DNA from: Sinomonas terrae
Lineage (GTDB): Bacteria > Actinomycetota > Actinomycetes > Actinomycetales > Micrococcaceae
DNA: 64,000 nt
Assembly: GCF_022539255.1 (NCBI RefSeq)
Contig: NZ_JAKZBV010000001.1
Coordinates: 3,844,001 to 3,908,000 of the forward strand
Reading direction: 5' to 3'
The position numbers were made by a program, and so were the translations under genes. The notes under the pieces were generated by a model. It searched no databases and was not told the DNA's origin. It saw only the letters and a list, made by a program, of their open reading frames with translations. Shown piece by piece: positions 50,960-59,050 of this stretch; position 1 is the stretch's first letter, and every line of letters begins with the position of its first letter.

Positions 50960-52099
50960 TCAGGGGTGCCCGACGCTCACCGCGTGCGTGACCATCAATG
51001 AGTTCGGAGGATAGAGGTCGACGCCGTCCGGATTGGCGAGCAGACCAGGGGTGCTACCGGCAACGTGATCGGCGCCGTACTGCCACACGACCTTGTTCGT
51101 ATGCGGGTTCACCACGACAACACGGTCGTTGTAGTCGTCATTTGCGACGATGTCGCCATTCGGCAAGGGCAGTGCGAGAGATGGATGATTGAGGGCCTGC
51201 GCGCCGGTAGGTGCGTATCGCCACAGGATCTTGCCGGTCTTGTCGAACTCGACAATCTGCCCGTGCGCCGAATAGTCGACAGCGAGATACACACCCGGCC
51301 GGATTTCGTTGCTGTCCGAGGGATAGGCCACCGAGGGGAGCCTCGCGGACCATTTGACCGCGCCTCGAGGCGTGATTTCGTTGACCCAGCTGCCGTTGAT
51401 CTCCGTGACGAGGAAATTGCCGTCGGCAAGAGGGAAAGCACCGTTGGGGCTCCCGTACGAGGCCGGCGGATTGTGCACGCACTGGCCGTTTCCGAATTGC
51501 CTTCTGATGTCCTTCCCCTGCGGCGGAACGACGACGATGCGGCAATTCATGATGTCCGCACTCACCAGGGTGCCGTCCGGCAACATGATCGCGTCGTCGG
51601 GGTGGTGCAAGTGTCCCGCCGCAGCGCCCGGGGCTCCCGCCGTGCCGTAGTGGTACGTCACGGCGTGGGTCTGGATATCGATGACGCGAATGATCGCATC
51701 GTCCTCTTCCGTTGCCACGATCTGCTTGCCATCCGGCGTGAAGAATGCGTCGTCGGGAACTGCGAAGGTCTCGCCTTTCTTCACGTCTCCTGGCCGCGGA
51801 TACTGCCAGATGATGCGGCCCTCAGGGTCGACGATAATGACGCGGTTATTCAGCTTGTCAGCGATCAGGATGGGGGTGGGCAGCGCTGAAGGATCCGAAC
51901 CGCGCTGCAGGTGGCCGGGGCCGGTCCCGCTGGCGGCCAGGGCAGACAGAAAGTCGGGCGAAGCGGACGACGACGGCGCCCCCGCGGTCGGCGCGGTCGT
52001 CCCGGAGCCGGCGCCCGGCGTCGTCGGCTCTTCGCTTGGCGAGCCGCTGCACGCGGACATGACGACGACGGCGATGGCGGCAGCGAGCGCTGCCCTCAT
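50960..52099 (-). CDS. Beta-propeller lipoprotein (PQQ/NHL-like)
   Basis: About 379 residues. Lipoprotein signal MRAALAAAIAVVVMSACSGS with the lipobox cysteine, a Ser/Pro/Thr linker, then six or so repeats of the type ILIADKLNNRVIIVDPEGRI, WQYPRPG, MLPDGTLVSADIMNCRIVVV, YLAVDYSAHGQIVEFDKTGK and ILWRYAPTG, a beta-propeller anchored outside. No PQQ or catalytic residues are evident. A TTG start at 52132 is an alternative. It lies 112 bp downstream of the ferredoxin gene, same strand, and could be an extracytoplasmic partner. Confidence 0.8.
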   Translation of the reverse strand: MRAALAAAIAVVVMSACSGSPSEEPTTPGAGSGTTAPTAGAPSSSASPDFLSALAASGTGPGHLQRGSDPSALPTPILIADKLNNRVIIVDPEGRIIWQYPRPGDVKKGETFAVPDDAFFTPDGKQIVATEEDDAIIRVIDIQTHAVTYHYGTAGAPGAAAGHLHHPDDAIMLPDGTLVSADIMNCRIVVVPPQGKDIRRQFGNGQCVHNPPASYGSPNGAFPLADGNFLVTEINGSWVNEITPRGAVKWSARLPSVAYPSDSNEIRPGVYLAVDYSAHGQIVEFDKTGKILWRYAPTGAQALNHPSLALPLPNGDIVANDDYNDRVVVVNPHTNKVVWQYGADHVAGSTPGLLANPDGVDLYPPNSLMVTHAVSVGHP

Positions 52100-52211
52100 C
52101 GCGGAAAACCGTTCTCTATTCGTGCCAGCCAATTTCGTTCCACTGCGATCCGAACGGCTATCTGGTTGTTGGGTGATTACCCGTCGAATTGGCGGCTACG
52201 AAACTTGCGCC

Positions 52212-52439
52212 TCAGGCGCGGGTGACCCGGCGAAGCATGAGCGCTTGGAGAGGGCAGAGGTCCACGGCGTCCTGCGCCGCATCAGACAATCGCTCCGGCA
52301 CGTGGACGTCCCGGCCTCCCCTGCCCACGGGGTAGCCCCAGTCGTCGCGCACGAGGAGTTCCGGCAGGAGCTCTGTGCAGAGGCCGCGGCCGTCACAGCG
52401 GGCGAAGTCGATGTGCAGTTCGAGTTGCCTGCGGCTCAC
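52212..52439 (-). CDS. Small ferredoxin
   Basis: 75 residues. Cysteines at 15, 21 and 62 (FARCDGRGLC, then DLCPLQAL) fit a one-cluster ferredoxin, the CxxxxxC plus CP pattern of [3Fe-4S] types. GTG 52439 overlaps the TAG of the NuoF-like gene by one base. It should carry electrons between the NuoF-like flavoprotein and another partner. Confidence 0.85.
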   Translation of the reverse strand: MSRRQLELHIDFARCDGRGLCTELLPELLVRDDWGYPVGRGGRDVHVPERLSDAAQDAVDLCPLQALMLRRVTRA

Positions 52440-53650
52440 TACGCCCACCCCCGATGCGCTGTGCACATCCCGGAGAGATGCGCCTGGACCTCGTCCCTGA
52501 ACACCGCAAGCGTGCTGTGCACGAACTTCGCGCTGCCGTCTGGGTGCCGGCAGGCGCCCCGGCCGGTCACCAGCCCGGCGAGCCGCTCGGCCTCGGAGGC
52601 GAGCCACGGGGTCCGCTCCCCTGCTGCGATCCGTTCGATCACGCTCGCCATGGCGGGCAGGCCGAACATGCAGGGCCCGCACTGGCGCGCCGAGCTCTCG
52701 GCCAAATACCTCACGATTCCTGCCGAAGACTCCAGGCCGCAGCGCCCGCGCGCGAGCCCCATGAGCACGCCGGCACCCGGAGTCGCACCATACCGCGCGA
52801 GCCCGCGACCGGTCAGCGGCAGATCGAAAGCCTCAGCAGGAACCCATGCACCGTGGAAACCGCCCACGAGCACTGCCGCAAGGGAACTCGGTTCGGCGTG
52901 TCCGAGGCGAAGGACGTCGCGAACGGTCGCTCCGCCCGGCGCCTCGACGACCCATTCCGTGGGAACGTCTCCGGAGAGGCTGTAGAGCCTCGTCCCGGGA
53001 TCCTCCGCCGTGCCGGCGCTGCGGAACCAGCTCGCGCCGAATCGGGCCACGAGTGCAAGGTGGGCGAGCGTCTCGACGTTGTGGAGCAGGGTCGGGCGCC
53101 CCTCGTAGCCGGACGTTCCAAGCCGCAGTGCCTTGTCGCGCGGCAGGGCGACGCCCGTCTCGAGAGCATTGACGACGGCGGACGCCTCACCTGAGATGAA
53201 GGCCTCGGGGGCCTCGACGAGCTTGACCTTGGGCCGGTCGCGCCGCTCTGCAAGGGCTTGCGCGACGCTCGCGAGGGAGTCTCTGGTCGCGTACAGGAAG
53301 AGTGTCGAGGCGCCGACCGCCTCGCCCACCGTGACGAGCCCGTCGAGGACGAGGTGCGGCGCCTCGCGCAGGAGGGTCGCATCCTTGCGGCTGGCGGGCT
53401 CGCCTTCGGCACCGTTCGCAATCACGACGGCGCGGCCCGAGCCCGTCGCGGCCAGCTTGCGCCAGGCGGGGAATCCGGCGCCCCCGCGGCCGGTCAGGCC
53501 AGAGGCGTCGAGCTCGGCCAGGAGCTCCTTGCGCGTCCAGCCGGACGGGCGCCTGCCGTAGGCCGCCTCATGTGCGGCCAGGTCCGGCCGACCGGCGGCG
53601 AAGAGGCCACCGGTGCCCAGCTGACGCGGGTCGAGCGTCATCGCGGTCAT
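52439..53650 (-). CDS. NuoF-like FMN/iron-sulfur subunit
   Basis: 403 residues. FMN/NADH-binding GLTGRGGAGFPAWRKLAATG, ANGAEGEPASRKDATLLREA, an SLBB-like middle, and the 4Fe-4S region ARQCGPCMFGLPAM with GRGACRHPDGSAKF. It matches the 51-kDa subunit of NADH dehydrogenases and hydrogenases. ATG 53650 has GAGGAGGAG upstream. In this operon it probably moves electrons between NAD(P)H and the cytochrome b or ferredoxin. No other Nuo subunits are nearby. Confidence 0.92.
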   Translation of the reverse strand: MTAMTLDPRQLGTGGLFAAGRPDLAAHEAAYGRRPSGWTRKELLAELDASGLTGRGGAGFPAWRKLAATGSGRAVVIANGAEGEPASRKDATLLREAPHLVLDGLVTVGEAVGASTLFLYATRDSLASVAQALAERRDRPKVKLVEAPEAFISGEASAVVNALETGVALPRDKALRLGTSGYEGRPTLLHNVETLAHLALVARFGASWFRSAGTAEDPGTRLYSLSGDVPTEWVVEAPGGATVRDVLRLGHAEPSSLAAVLVGGFHGAWVPAEAFDLPLTGRGLARYGATPGAGVLMGLARGRCGLESSAGIVRYLAESSARQCGPCMFGLPAMASVIERIAAGERTPWLASEAERLAGLVTGRGACRHPDGSAKFVHSTLAVFRDEVQAHLSGMCTAHRGWA

Positions 53651-53659
53651 CTCTCCTCC

Positions 53660-54214
53660 TCAGATCCGTCCGAGCCGGGCCCGGGAAGTCTCAACGAAAT
53701 TCGCGCTCAGGCGCCACACGATCGAACACGCCACGATGGCCGCGCAGCCCCACGCATAGGCTTGGAACCACAGATCCACGGCGTTCGTGCCCGAGCCGAG
53801 CGCGTGGGCGAAGGCGAAGGGCCACATCGCGTAGGCGGCCCAGTGGATCACCCGAAACGTGCGCTGGCCGATTCGCTGGCGCAGGAGGCCCGTGACGACC
53901 AGTGCGACCACGAGATCGAAGGCCACCGTGCCGAGGCCGACCCAGAACGGGTTCCAACCGGCCGTGAACGGCACGATCGCGTTCGGCAACGAGAGCTTCG
54001 CGTGCGGATCGAGCATGAGCGTGCTCACGTGCAGGACGAGGAACACGAGTGCGAGGAGGGACGTGCTCCGGTGCACGAGTGCCACCGAGAAGCGCGGAAG
54101 TCCCGGAAGCGGCCTGCCGGAACGGCTCACGATCCCGAGCACGAGCACGAGCGTGAACAGCCCGAGCGAGACGATCCCGCTTGCGCGGCCGAAGGCCCAG
54201 AAGACTTCGTTCAA
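53660..54214 (-). CDS. Ferric-reductase-like transmembrane cytochrome b
   Basis: 184 residues with five or six helices: FWAFGRASGIVSLGLFTLVL, VALVHRSTSLLALVFLVLHV, IHWAAYAMWPFAFAHALGSG. His pairs in HRSTS, VLHVST, RVIHWAAY and FAHALG are candidate axial ligands for two hemes, as in FRE/NOX-type reductases. TTG start 4 bp after the preceding stop. It could carry electrons across the membrane. Confidence 0.85.
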   Translation of the reverse strand: MNEVFWAFGRASGIVSLGLFTLVLVLGIVSRSGRPLPGLPRFSVALVHRSTSLLALVFLVLHVSTLMLDPHAKLSLPNAIVPFTAGWNPFWVGLGTVAFDLVVALVVTGLLRQRIGQRTFRVIHWAAYAMWPFAFAHALGSGTNAVDLWFQAYAWGCAAIVACSIVWRLSANFVETSRARLGRI

Positions 54215-54218
54215 TCAG

Positions 54219-54518
54219 TCACGACCCCGAAGAATGGCCGAACGCGCCGCCACCCTGCGAGGACTGGAGCCCCTGCTGGTACGGCTGATACTGCTGATTC
54301 TGCTGCGCGTCCCCGGAATTCGAATTCGAGGAATCCCCGCCCTGCTGATACTGACTTCCGCTCGAATCCGAGGAGGTGTTGCTCGTCGTCGACGGCGTGC
54401 TGGCCGGCGCGTAAACCGCAGCCGCGATTGCTGCTGCACCGAGAACGCTCGTCGCTCCCAGGGAGAAGGTCGCCTGACGCGCGCGCCGGCGGCCCGTTTC
54501 ACGAATGCTGCCGCTCAT
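54219..54518 (-). CDS. Small secreted or anchored Gln/Ser-rich protein
   Basis: 99 residues: basic N-terminus (IRETGRRRARQA), a hydrophobic segment (FSLGATSVLGAAAIAAAVYA) and a low-complexity tail rich in Ser, Gln, Asn and Gly. ATG 54518 follows GAGGAGGAGACC. First gene of the cytochrome b/NuoF/ferredoxin operon; its tail could be a flexible outside partner, but it has no redox motif. Confidence 0.7.
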   Translation of the reverse strand: MSGSIRETGRRRARQATFSLGATSVLGAAAIAAAVYAPASTPSTTSNTSSDSSGSQYQQGGDSSNSNSGDAQQNQQYQPYQQGLQSSQGGGAFGHSSGS

Positions 54519-54760
54519 GGTCTCCTCCTCTTCGTTCTGGTCCTCAAACTGTTCTTCGAGCATGGATCCCCGACTTGTGCCATTGCTGAAAGCGGGCTGT
54601 GGACTTTCACAGTCCCGTGGCAGCGGCCTCGGATAGGTCCGCTGTTCCTGCCAGGACAATGGTGATCCTCGGGTCTACGGCGGCGCTAAGAATCCCCTGC
54701 AGAAGAGGGGGTCCGAGAGGGCCTGCCAATGACGGCAGCGAATCGCCTAACGTCGGTCAC

Positions 54761-55747
54761 ATGAAAGTCGTCGTCATTGGTGGCAGTGGACATATCGGCT
54801 CCTTCCTCGTCCCCCGGCTGGTCCGTGCCGGGCACGAGGTGACCAATATCAGCCGCGGAACTCACAAGGCTTATGTCGATGCACCCGAATGGCAGCAGGT
54901 GCACCAGGTTGTTGCGGACCGACAGCAAGAAGACCGGGAGGGCACTTTCGGCGAGCGGGTAGCGGGGCTGGGGGCCGACGTCGTCGTCGATCTTGTCTGC
55001 TTCGCCCTCGAATCGGCGACCTCGCTCGTCGAGCGGCTTCGGGGTCAGGTGGGGCACCTCGTGCACTGCGGGTCGATCTGGCGCTATGGCCCGAGCCGCA
55101 AGCTGCCGATCTCTGAGGGCAGCGACGCGGCGGGTGCGACGTTCGGCGAGTACGGCGTGCAGAAGGACGCGATCGCGCGGATGCTGAAGGACGAGACTGC
55201 CTCGGGCGGTCTCGTGACCACGTCCCTGCACCCCGGCCACATTGTCGGCCCCGGCTGGCACCCGATCGGCCCGCTCGGGAACCTCGACCCTGCCGTCTGG
55301 TACGCCCTCTCAGCCGGCCAGCCGCTGCAGGTCCCCGGAAGCGGAGCCGAAATGATGCACCACGTCCACGCCGACGACCTCGCCCAGGCGTTCGAGCTGG
55401 CCGTCGAGCACCGTGAGGCGGCAGCTGGAGAGGACTTCAACATCGTCGCTCCGACCGCGCTCAGCGTCCGCGGCTACGCCGACATCGCCGCCGGCTGGTT
55501 CGGGCAGACCGCGAAGCTGGAAACGGTGACGTGGGAGGACTTCCGCGAATCGACGACCCCGGAATTCGGCGAGTCGACATGGGGGCACCTGTACCGCAGC
55601 CAGTGCTTCAGCATCGAAAAGGCCAAGTCCCGGTTGGGGTACGCGCCGCGGTACGAGCCGGAAGAGGCCGTGCTCGAGTCCGTCCGTTGGCTCATCGACA
55701 GGGGCGAGCTGCGTGTCGCCGGCCCGCTGGAGCCCGCCGCGGCCTAA
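54761..55747 (+). CDS. NAD-dependent epimerase/dehydratase family protein
   Basis: 328 residues. Rossmann motif VVIGGSGHIGSFLVPRLVRA, LVHCGSIWRYGPSRKLP and FGEYGVQKDAIARML in place of YxxxK, then SLHPGHIVGPGWHPIGPLGN and HHVHADDLAQAFELAVEH. Extended SDR acting on a nucleotide sugar or similar. ATG 54761 has no ribosome-binding site upstream, suggesting a leaderless message. Divergent from the electron-transfer operon. Confidence 0.85.
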   Translation: MKVVVIGGSGHIGSFLVPRLVRAGHEVTNISRGTHKAYVDAPEWQQVHQVVADRQQEDREGTFGERVAGLGADVVVDLVCFALESATSLVERLRGQVGHLVHCGSIWRYGPSRKLPISEGSDAAGATFGEYGVQKDAIARMLKDETASGGLVTTSLHPGHIVGPGWHPIGPLGNLDPAVWYALSAGQPLQVPGSGAEMMHHVHADDLAQAFELAVEHREAAAGEDFNIVAPTALSVRGYADIAAGWFGQTAKLETVTWEDFRESTTPEFGESTWGHLYRSQCFSIEKAKSRLGYAPRYEPEEAVLESVRWLIDRGELRVAGPLEPAAA

Positions 55748-55782
55748 CCGGCGGGGCCTGGCCCGGGGCCTAACGGGCGCGG

Positions 55783-56005
55783 CTTGGCCGACGGGTCCTG
55801 GCCCCGGGCGCCCTGGCCGGCTGGCTGCTGCCGACGCCCGGCCTTGGCCGACGGGTCCTGGCCCCAGGCGCCCTGGCCGGTTGGCTGCTGCCGACGCCCC
55901 ACGCGGCCGAGTCGGCGAGCCCTGCCCGACTGGCTGCTTCCCGACGCCCCATGCGGCCGAGTCGGCGAACCCTGCCCGACTGGCTGCTGCCGACGCCTGG
56001 CCTTG
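55783..56005. repeat. Minisatellite with 60-bp period
   Basis: About four imperfect copies of a 60-bp GC-rich unit; CTTGGCCGACGGGTCCTG recurs at 55783 and 55843, and GCGGCCGAGTCGGCGA at 55893 and 55953. Frames stay open because 60 is divisible by three, but there is no ribosome-binding site or family, so I treat it as non-coding. Confidence 0.8.
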
Positions 56006-56075
56006 GCCGCCCCGAGGTGCACAGCCGTCCTCGACTCGCACGACCGTCCCATAGGGGCATAACCGTCTTCGAGAG

Positions 56076-56210
56076 GCATAACCGTTGCTTCTGCGGGACG
56101 GTTATGCCGCCGAGGGACGGCCATGCCCGAGAGGGACGGCCATGCCCGAGAGGGACTGCCATGCCCGAGAGGGACTGCCATGCCCGAGAGGGACTGCCAA
56201 GCAGGCGTCG
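56076..56210. repeat. Interspersed palindromic repeat with 19-bp tandem expansion
   Basis: A hairpin-like core (GCATAACCGT at 56076 with ACGGTTATGC ending at 56107) followed by about five tandem 19-bp units of the type CGAGAGGGACGGCCATGCC, drifting to CGAGAGGGACTGCCATGCC, up to about 56198. Related cores occur at 56362 and 58224. No spacers, so not CRISPR. Intergenic. Confidence 0.8.
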
Positions 56211-56361
56211 GTCTGGCCGCTGGGCCGAGGACTGGCTTGCATACCGACTGGCCTCAGCCGCATCTCCCTCCCGGTTACTCGTACGAGACGCAAGGGCGCC
56301 CTCGCGATCACGCCCCACCCGCACATGACCGTCCCGTACCGGCACAGCCGTCTCTGGGAGA

Positions 56362-56466
56362 CATAACCGTTGCTTCTGCGGGACGGTTATGCCGCCGAGG
56401 GACGGTCGTGCCCTTCGGGGACGTGGCTTGCATACCGACTGGCCTCGGCCGCATCTCCTTCCCGGT
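56362..56466. repeat. Second copy of the repeat core plus flanking duplication
   Basis: The 30-bp core (CATAACCGTTGCTTCTGCGG, continuing to 56391) is identical to that at 56077. Downstream, GGCTTGCATACCGACTGGCC at 56425 repeats the block at 56234. The segment looks like a duplication lacking the 19-bp array. Confidence 0.75.
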
Positions 56467-56529
56467 TTCGCGTTCGAGATGCAGAAGCGCCCTCGCATAC
56501 GCCCCGCCTGCACACGACCGTCCCCTAAG

Positions 56530-58198
56530 CCTTGATCCACCGATCGGGTGTTGGGTCCGGCGGTCCTGTGCGGGCGGTGGATGATGGATGTTTCGGGCAG
56601 GGGTGGGGGCGCGGCCTCGCTGCCGGCGGTGTTCCACTTCTGGTGCTGTTCGGGGCCTCGCGGGGCCAGGCTGCGTCTTCCTAGGGCATGGACGGCGGGG
56701 CGTGGGCGGCGGTGAAGAGCTGTTCCCATGCGTTCTGCCAGGGCCAGTTCGCCGGCAGCCGCAGCCGGATCTTCCGGGCGCTGGCGGCGATCCGGGCCGG
56801 GAGGTTCACGAGCTTGCGGCGGATGGTCCCGGTCCTGGCTTTCGCGAAGGGGCCGGCGGCCAGGGTCCCGGCCGCGCGGGCGAGGTTGAAGGCCATCACC
56901 GCCGCGACGAGCCAGGCCGAGTTCGCCGCGAACTTCCCCGAGGGCAGGTGCGCCAGGGCGCTGTCCTTCAGGTCGGCGTGGACCTGCTCGATGACCGCAT
57001 GGGCACGGTGCGTGGCATCGGCCGCGACAGTGCCCAGGTCCTGGGCGGGGACGGTGGTGAAGAAGGCGTGGTGCCGGTGCGTGTCGAACAGGGTCCCCTG
57101 CCCGTCGGGGGCCTTGGGGTTCAGGTCCGGGATGCGGCGCACGACGAGCCGCCCGGTGACCTGTTCGGCCTTCTTCCGCGAAGCGAAGGCGGTGAAGGGG
57201 ACCTCGGCGACCTCCGCCCGGGAGATCCAGGTCCCGGCGGCCTGGTCGAAGACCGCATCGGTGTACTCGATCGCCGTCCAGGCCTCCGATGGGATGGCGG
57301 CGATGGCACGCTTAACTGCCGGGTCCAGGCGCACCGTGACCGAGACCTCGGCCCCTGCCGCGAGGGCGGCGGCGACGGTGGGGTGCCCGTAGAACGCCGA
57401 GTCGGCCCGGACCAGCGCCCTCCCCGGCGTCCCGGCGCGGCGCAGGGCGGAGAGGGCGTCGGCGACCAGCCGGGACGCCCCGCGCGGGGACGCCGCAGCG
57501 CCCTTGCGCAGCCGCTGGGCCAGGATCACCGGCGCGCTCTGGGCCGTGGTGGCGGTGGCCAGCAGGGCGTTGAGCCCGCGGACCCCGGAGTACCCGAAGC
57601 CAGCGCCCTGCTTGGCGTGGCCGTGGACCTCGATGATCGTGTCGTCGACGTCCACGAACACGAACTCCCCGACGGCCGGGGCGTCCAGCAGCGGGGCCCG
57701 CGCGGCGAGGTTCGCCAGGAAGCGGGCGGCGACCGCGTCGAGCTGGCGGACGTGGCCGAAGGCGAACGCGCGCAGGAAGGAGCCCAGGGTCGAGGGCGCG
57801 TAGCAGGCCTTGAAGAGCCTGCCCATCCCGCCGTGGCGCAGCAGGGCCATGTCATCGATCGAGTCCGCCCCGGCGACCATCCCGGCCACCAGCGAGGCGA
57901 TCTTCAGGCCCGCGTTCGCGCCCTTGTCCGTCGGCACGCTCAGATGCGCGTCGGTCAGGGCCCGGAGCCCTGCGGCCTCGGCCAGGCGCATCACCGGCAG
58001 CAGGCCTGCCGCGGAGACGAGGTTCGGCTCGTCGAAGGACACCGCCACCGCGGCCTGACTGTGGGAAACTTGCACCTACGAGATGCCCTCTCATCCTCAG
58101 GGAACTGGTTCTGTCGCAAGTCCAATTCTCCCCGGGATGGCGGGCATCTTGCCCTTAATTACGCCACGCCGCCACGAACCCCATCGGTGGATCAAGGC
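56530..58198 (-). mobile_element. IS1380-family insertion sequence, complete
   Basis: 1669 bp bounded by the inverted repeat CCTTGATCCACCGAT (left 56530-56544, complement at 58183-58197 plus one base). Perfect 4-bp target duplication TAAG at 56526-56529 and 58199-58202, so it is a recent, intact insertion. It landed inside the interspersed repeat region. Confidence 0.92.
56681..58075 (-). CDS. IS1380-family transposase
   Basis: 464 residues. DDE-type core: EFVFVDVDDTIIEVHGHAKQ with GAGFGYSGVRGLNALLATAT, LVRADSAFYGHPTVAAALAA, and late AHAVIEQVHADLKDSALAHL with the catalytic Glu, then AWLVAAVMAFNLARAAG. Full length, no frameshift, so probably active. Confidence 0.94.
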   Translation of the reverse strand: MQVSHSQAAVAVSFDEPNLVSAAGLLPVMRLAEAAGLRALTDAHLSVPTDKGANAGLKIASLVAGMVAGADSIDDMALLRHGGMGRLFKACYAPSTLGSFLRAFAFGHVRQLDAVAARFLANLAARAPLLDAPAVGEFVFVDVDDTIIEVHGHAKQGAGFGYSGVRGLNALLATATTAQSAPVILAQRLRKGAAASPRGASRLVADALSALRRAGTPGRALVRADSAFYGHPTVAAALAAGAEVSVTVRLDPAVKRAIAAIPSEAWTAIEYTDAVFDQAAGTWISRAEVAEVPFTAFASRKKAEQVTGRLVVRRIPDLNPKAPDGQGTLFDTHRHHAFFTTVPAQDLGTVAADATHRAHAVIEQVHADLKDSALAHLPSGKFAANSAWLVAAVMAFNLARAAGTLAAGPFAKARTGTIRRKLVNLPARIAASARKIRLRLPANWPWQNAWEQLFTAAHAPPSMP

Positions 58199-58223
58199 TA
58201 AGGGCACAGCCGTCCCTGGAAGG

Positions 58224-58400
58224 CATAACCGTTGCTTCTGCGGGACGGTTATGGCGCCGAGGGACGGCCATGCCCGAGAGGGACGGTTATGCGGAGCGGT
58301 CGGGCGATTCTGCGGGACGGTCGTGCCGATTTTGTGGGAGGGTTATGCCGTTAAGAGATGGTCGTGCCCTCGAGGGACGGTCGTGCCCTGGAGGACGGCC
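58224..58400. repeat. Third copy of the interspersed repeat
   Basis: The 30-bp core again (58224-58253), followed by diverged GGGACGGCCATGCC, GGGACGGTTATGC, GGGACGGTCGTGCC and GGAGGGTTATGCC units. It continues the array interrupted by IS1380. No gene. Confidence 0.78.
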
Positions 58401-58439
58401 TCGTCGTGACGTGACGGCTCGCAGCGTGACGGCTCGTAG

Positions 58440-58895
58440 CTAGAGGAACGGCGGGATGTCGAACGATTGCCGGACCTGGCCGTTGTCCAAGCGCTGCTCG
58501 TGGAACGGCACTGGGATGACGGCACGCCAGAATCCGGTCGCGGCGTCATTGCCGGGCACCTGCGAGACCAGCCACTTGCCCGGGAACCGCGAAAAGAGCG
58601 AGCGCGCCGCCTTGGTACCAATTCCCTGCCCCCGATACTTCCGAAGGACAAAGAACTCTGCCATCTCCGTGGCCCTGCCCGATCGTACGAGCGCGAACCC
58701 TGCGGGATGGCCCTCGACCAGGAACAAGAAGGGATGACGCTCGGATTCCGTCCAATAGGCATCGAGCCAGCGGTATCCGTAGAACCCATTCTCATTGACG
58801 TCACTCTGGTCGAGTTCGGAGAAATCGTACCGGTACAGCTCCAAGAGCTGGCGGAGTAGCGGCCGATGCTCCGGCTCCGCAGGAATGACCTCCAA
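58440..58895 (-). CDS. GNAT family N-acetyltransferase
   Basis: 151 residues. N-terminal VIPAEPEHRPLLRQLLELYR, middle FLFLVEGHPAGFALVRSG, acetyl-CoA loop VLRKYRGQGIGTKAARSLF and C-terminal FWRAVIPVPFHEQRLDNG. Substrate unknown. Start TTG 58895; no strong ribosome-binding site. Confidence 0.88.
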   Translation of the reverse strand: MEVIPAEPEHRPLLRQLLELYRYDFSELDQSDVNENGFYGYRWLDAYWTESERHPFLFLVEGHPAGFALVRSGRATEMAEFFVLRKYRGQGIGTKAARSLFSRFPGKWLVSQVPGNDAATGFWRAVIPVPFHEQRLDNGQVRQSFDIPPFL

Positions 58896-59050
58896 CTCTA
58901 TCCGACCACCCTACCGAGAGCCGCGACACCCCGGATTCCTGCACTGGCGAATGCCTCTTGCTGCGATGCATCTTGCGGCGTAATTTCAAATCAATCCAGA
59001 TCAATCTGGGCCGCCCCCAAAGGGGGTAACGATGCGCCGCTCTCCGCTCG

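Noticed and set aside
56111..56198. CRISPR-like array
   Set aside because: Units are directly adjacent 19-mers with no unique spacers, and no cas genes are near.
55770..56729. Minus-strand open frame of 319 codons across the minisatellite
   Set aside because: Openness follows from the 60-bp period and high GC; no ribosome-binding site or family, and it runs into the IS1380 end.
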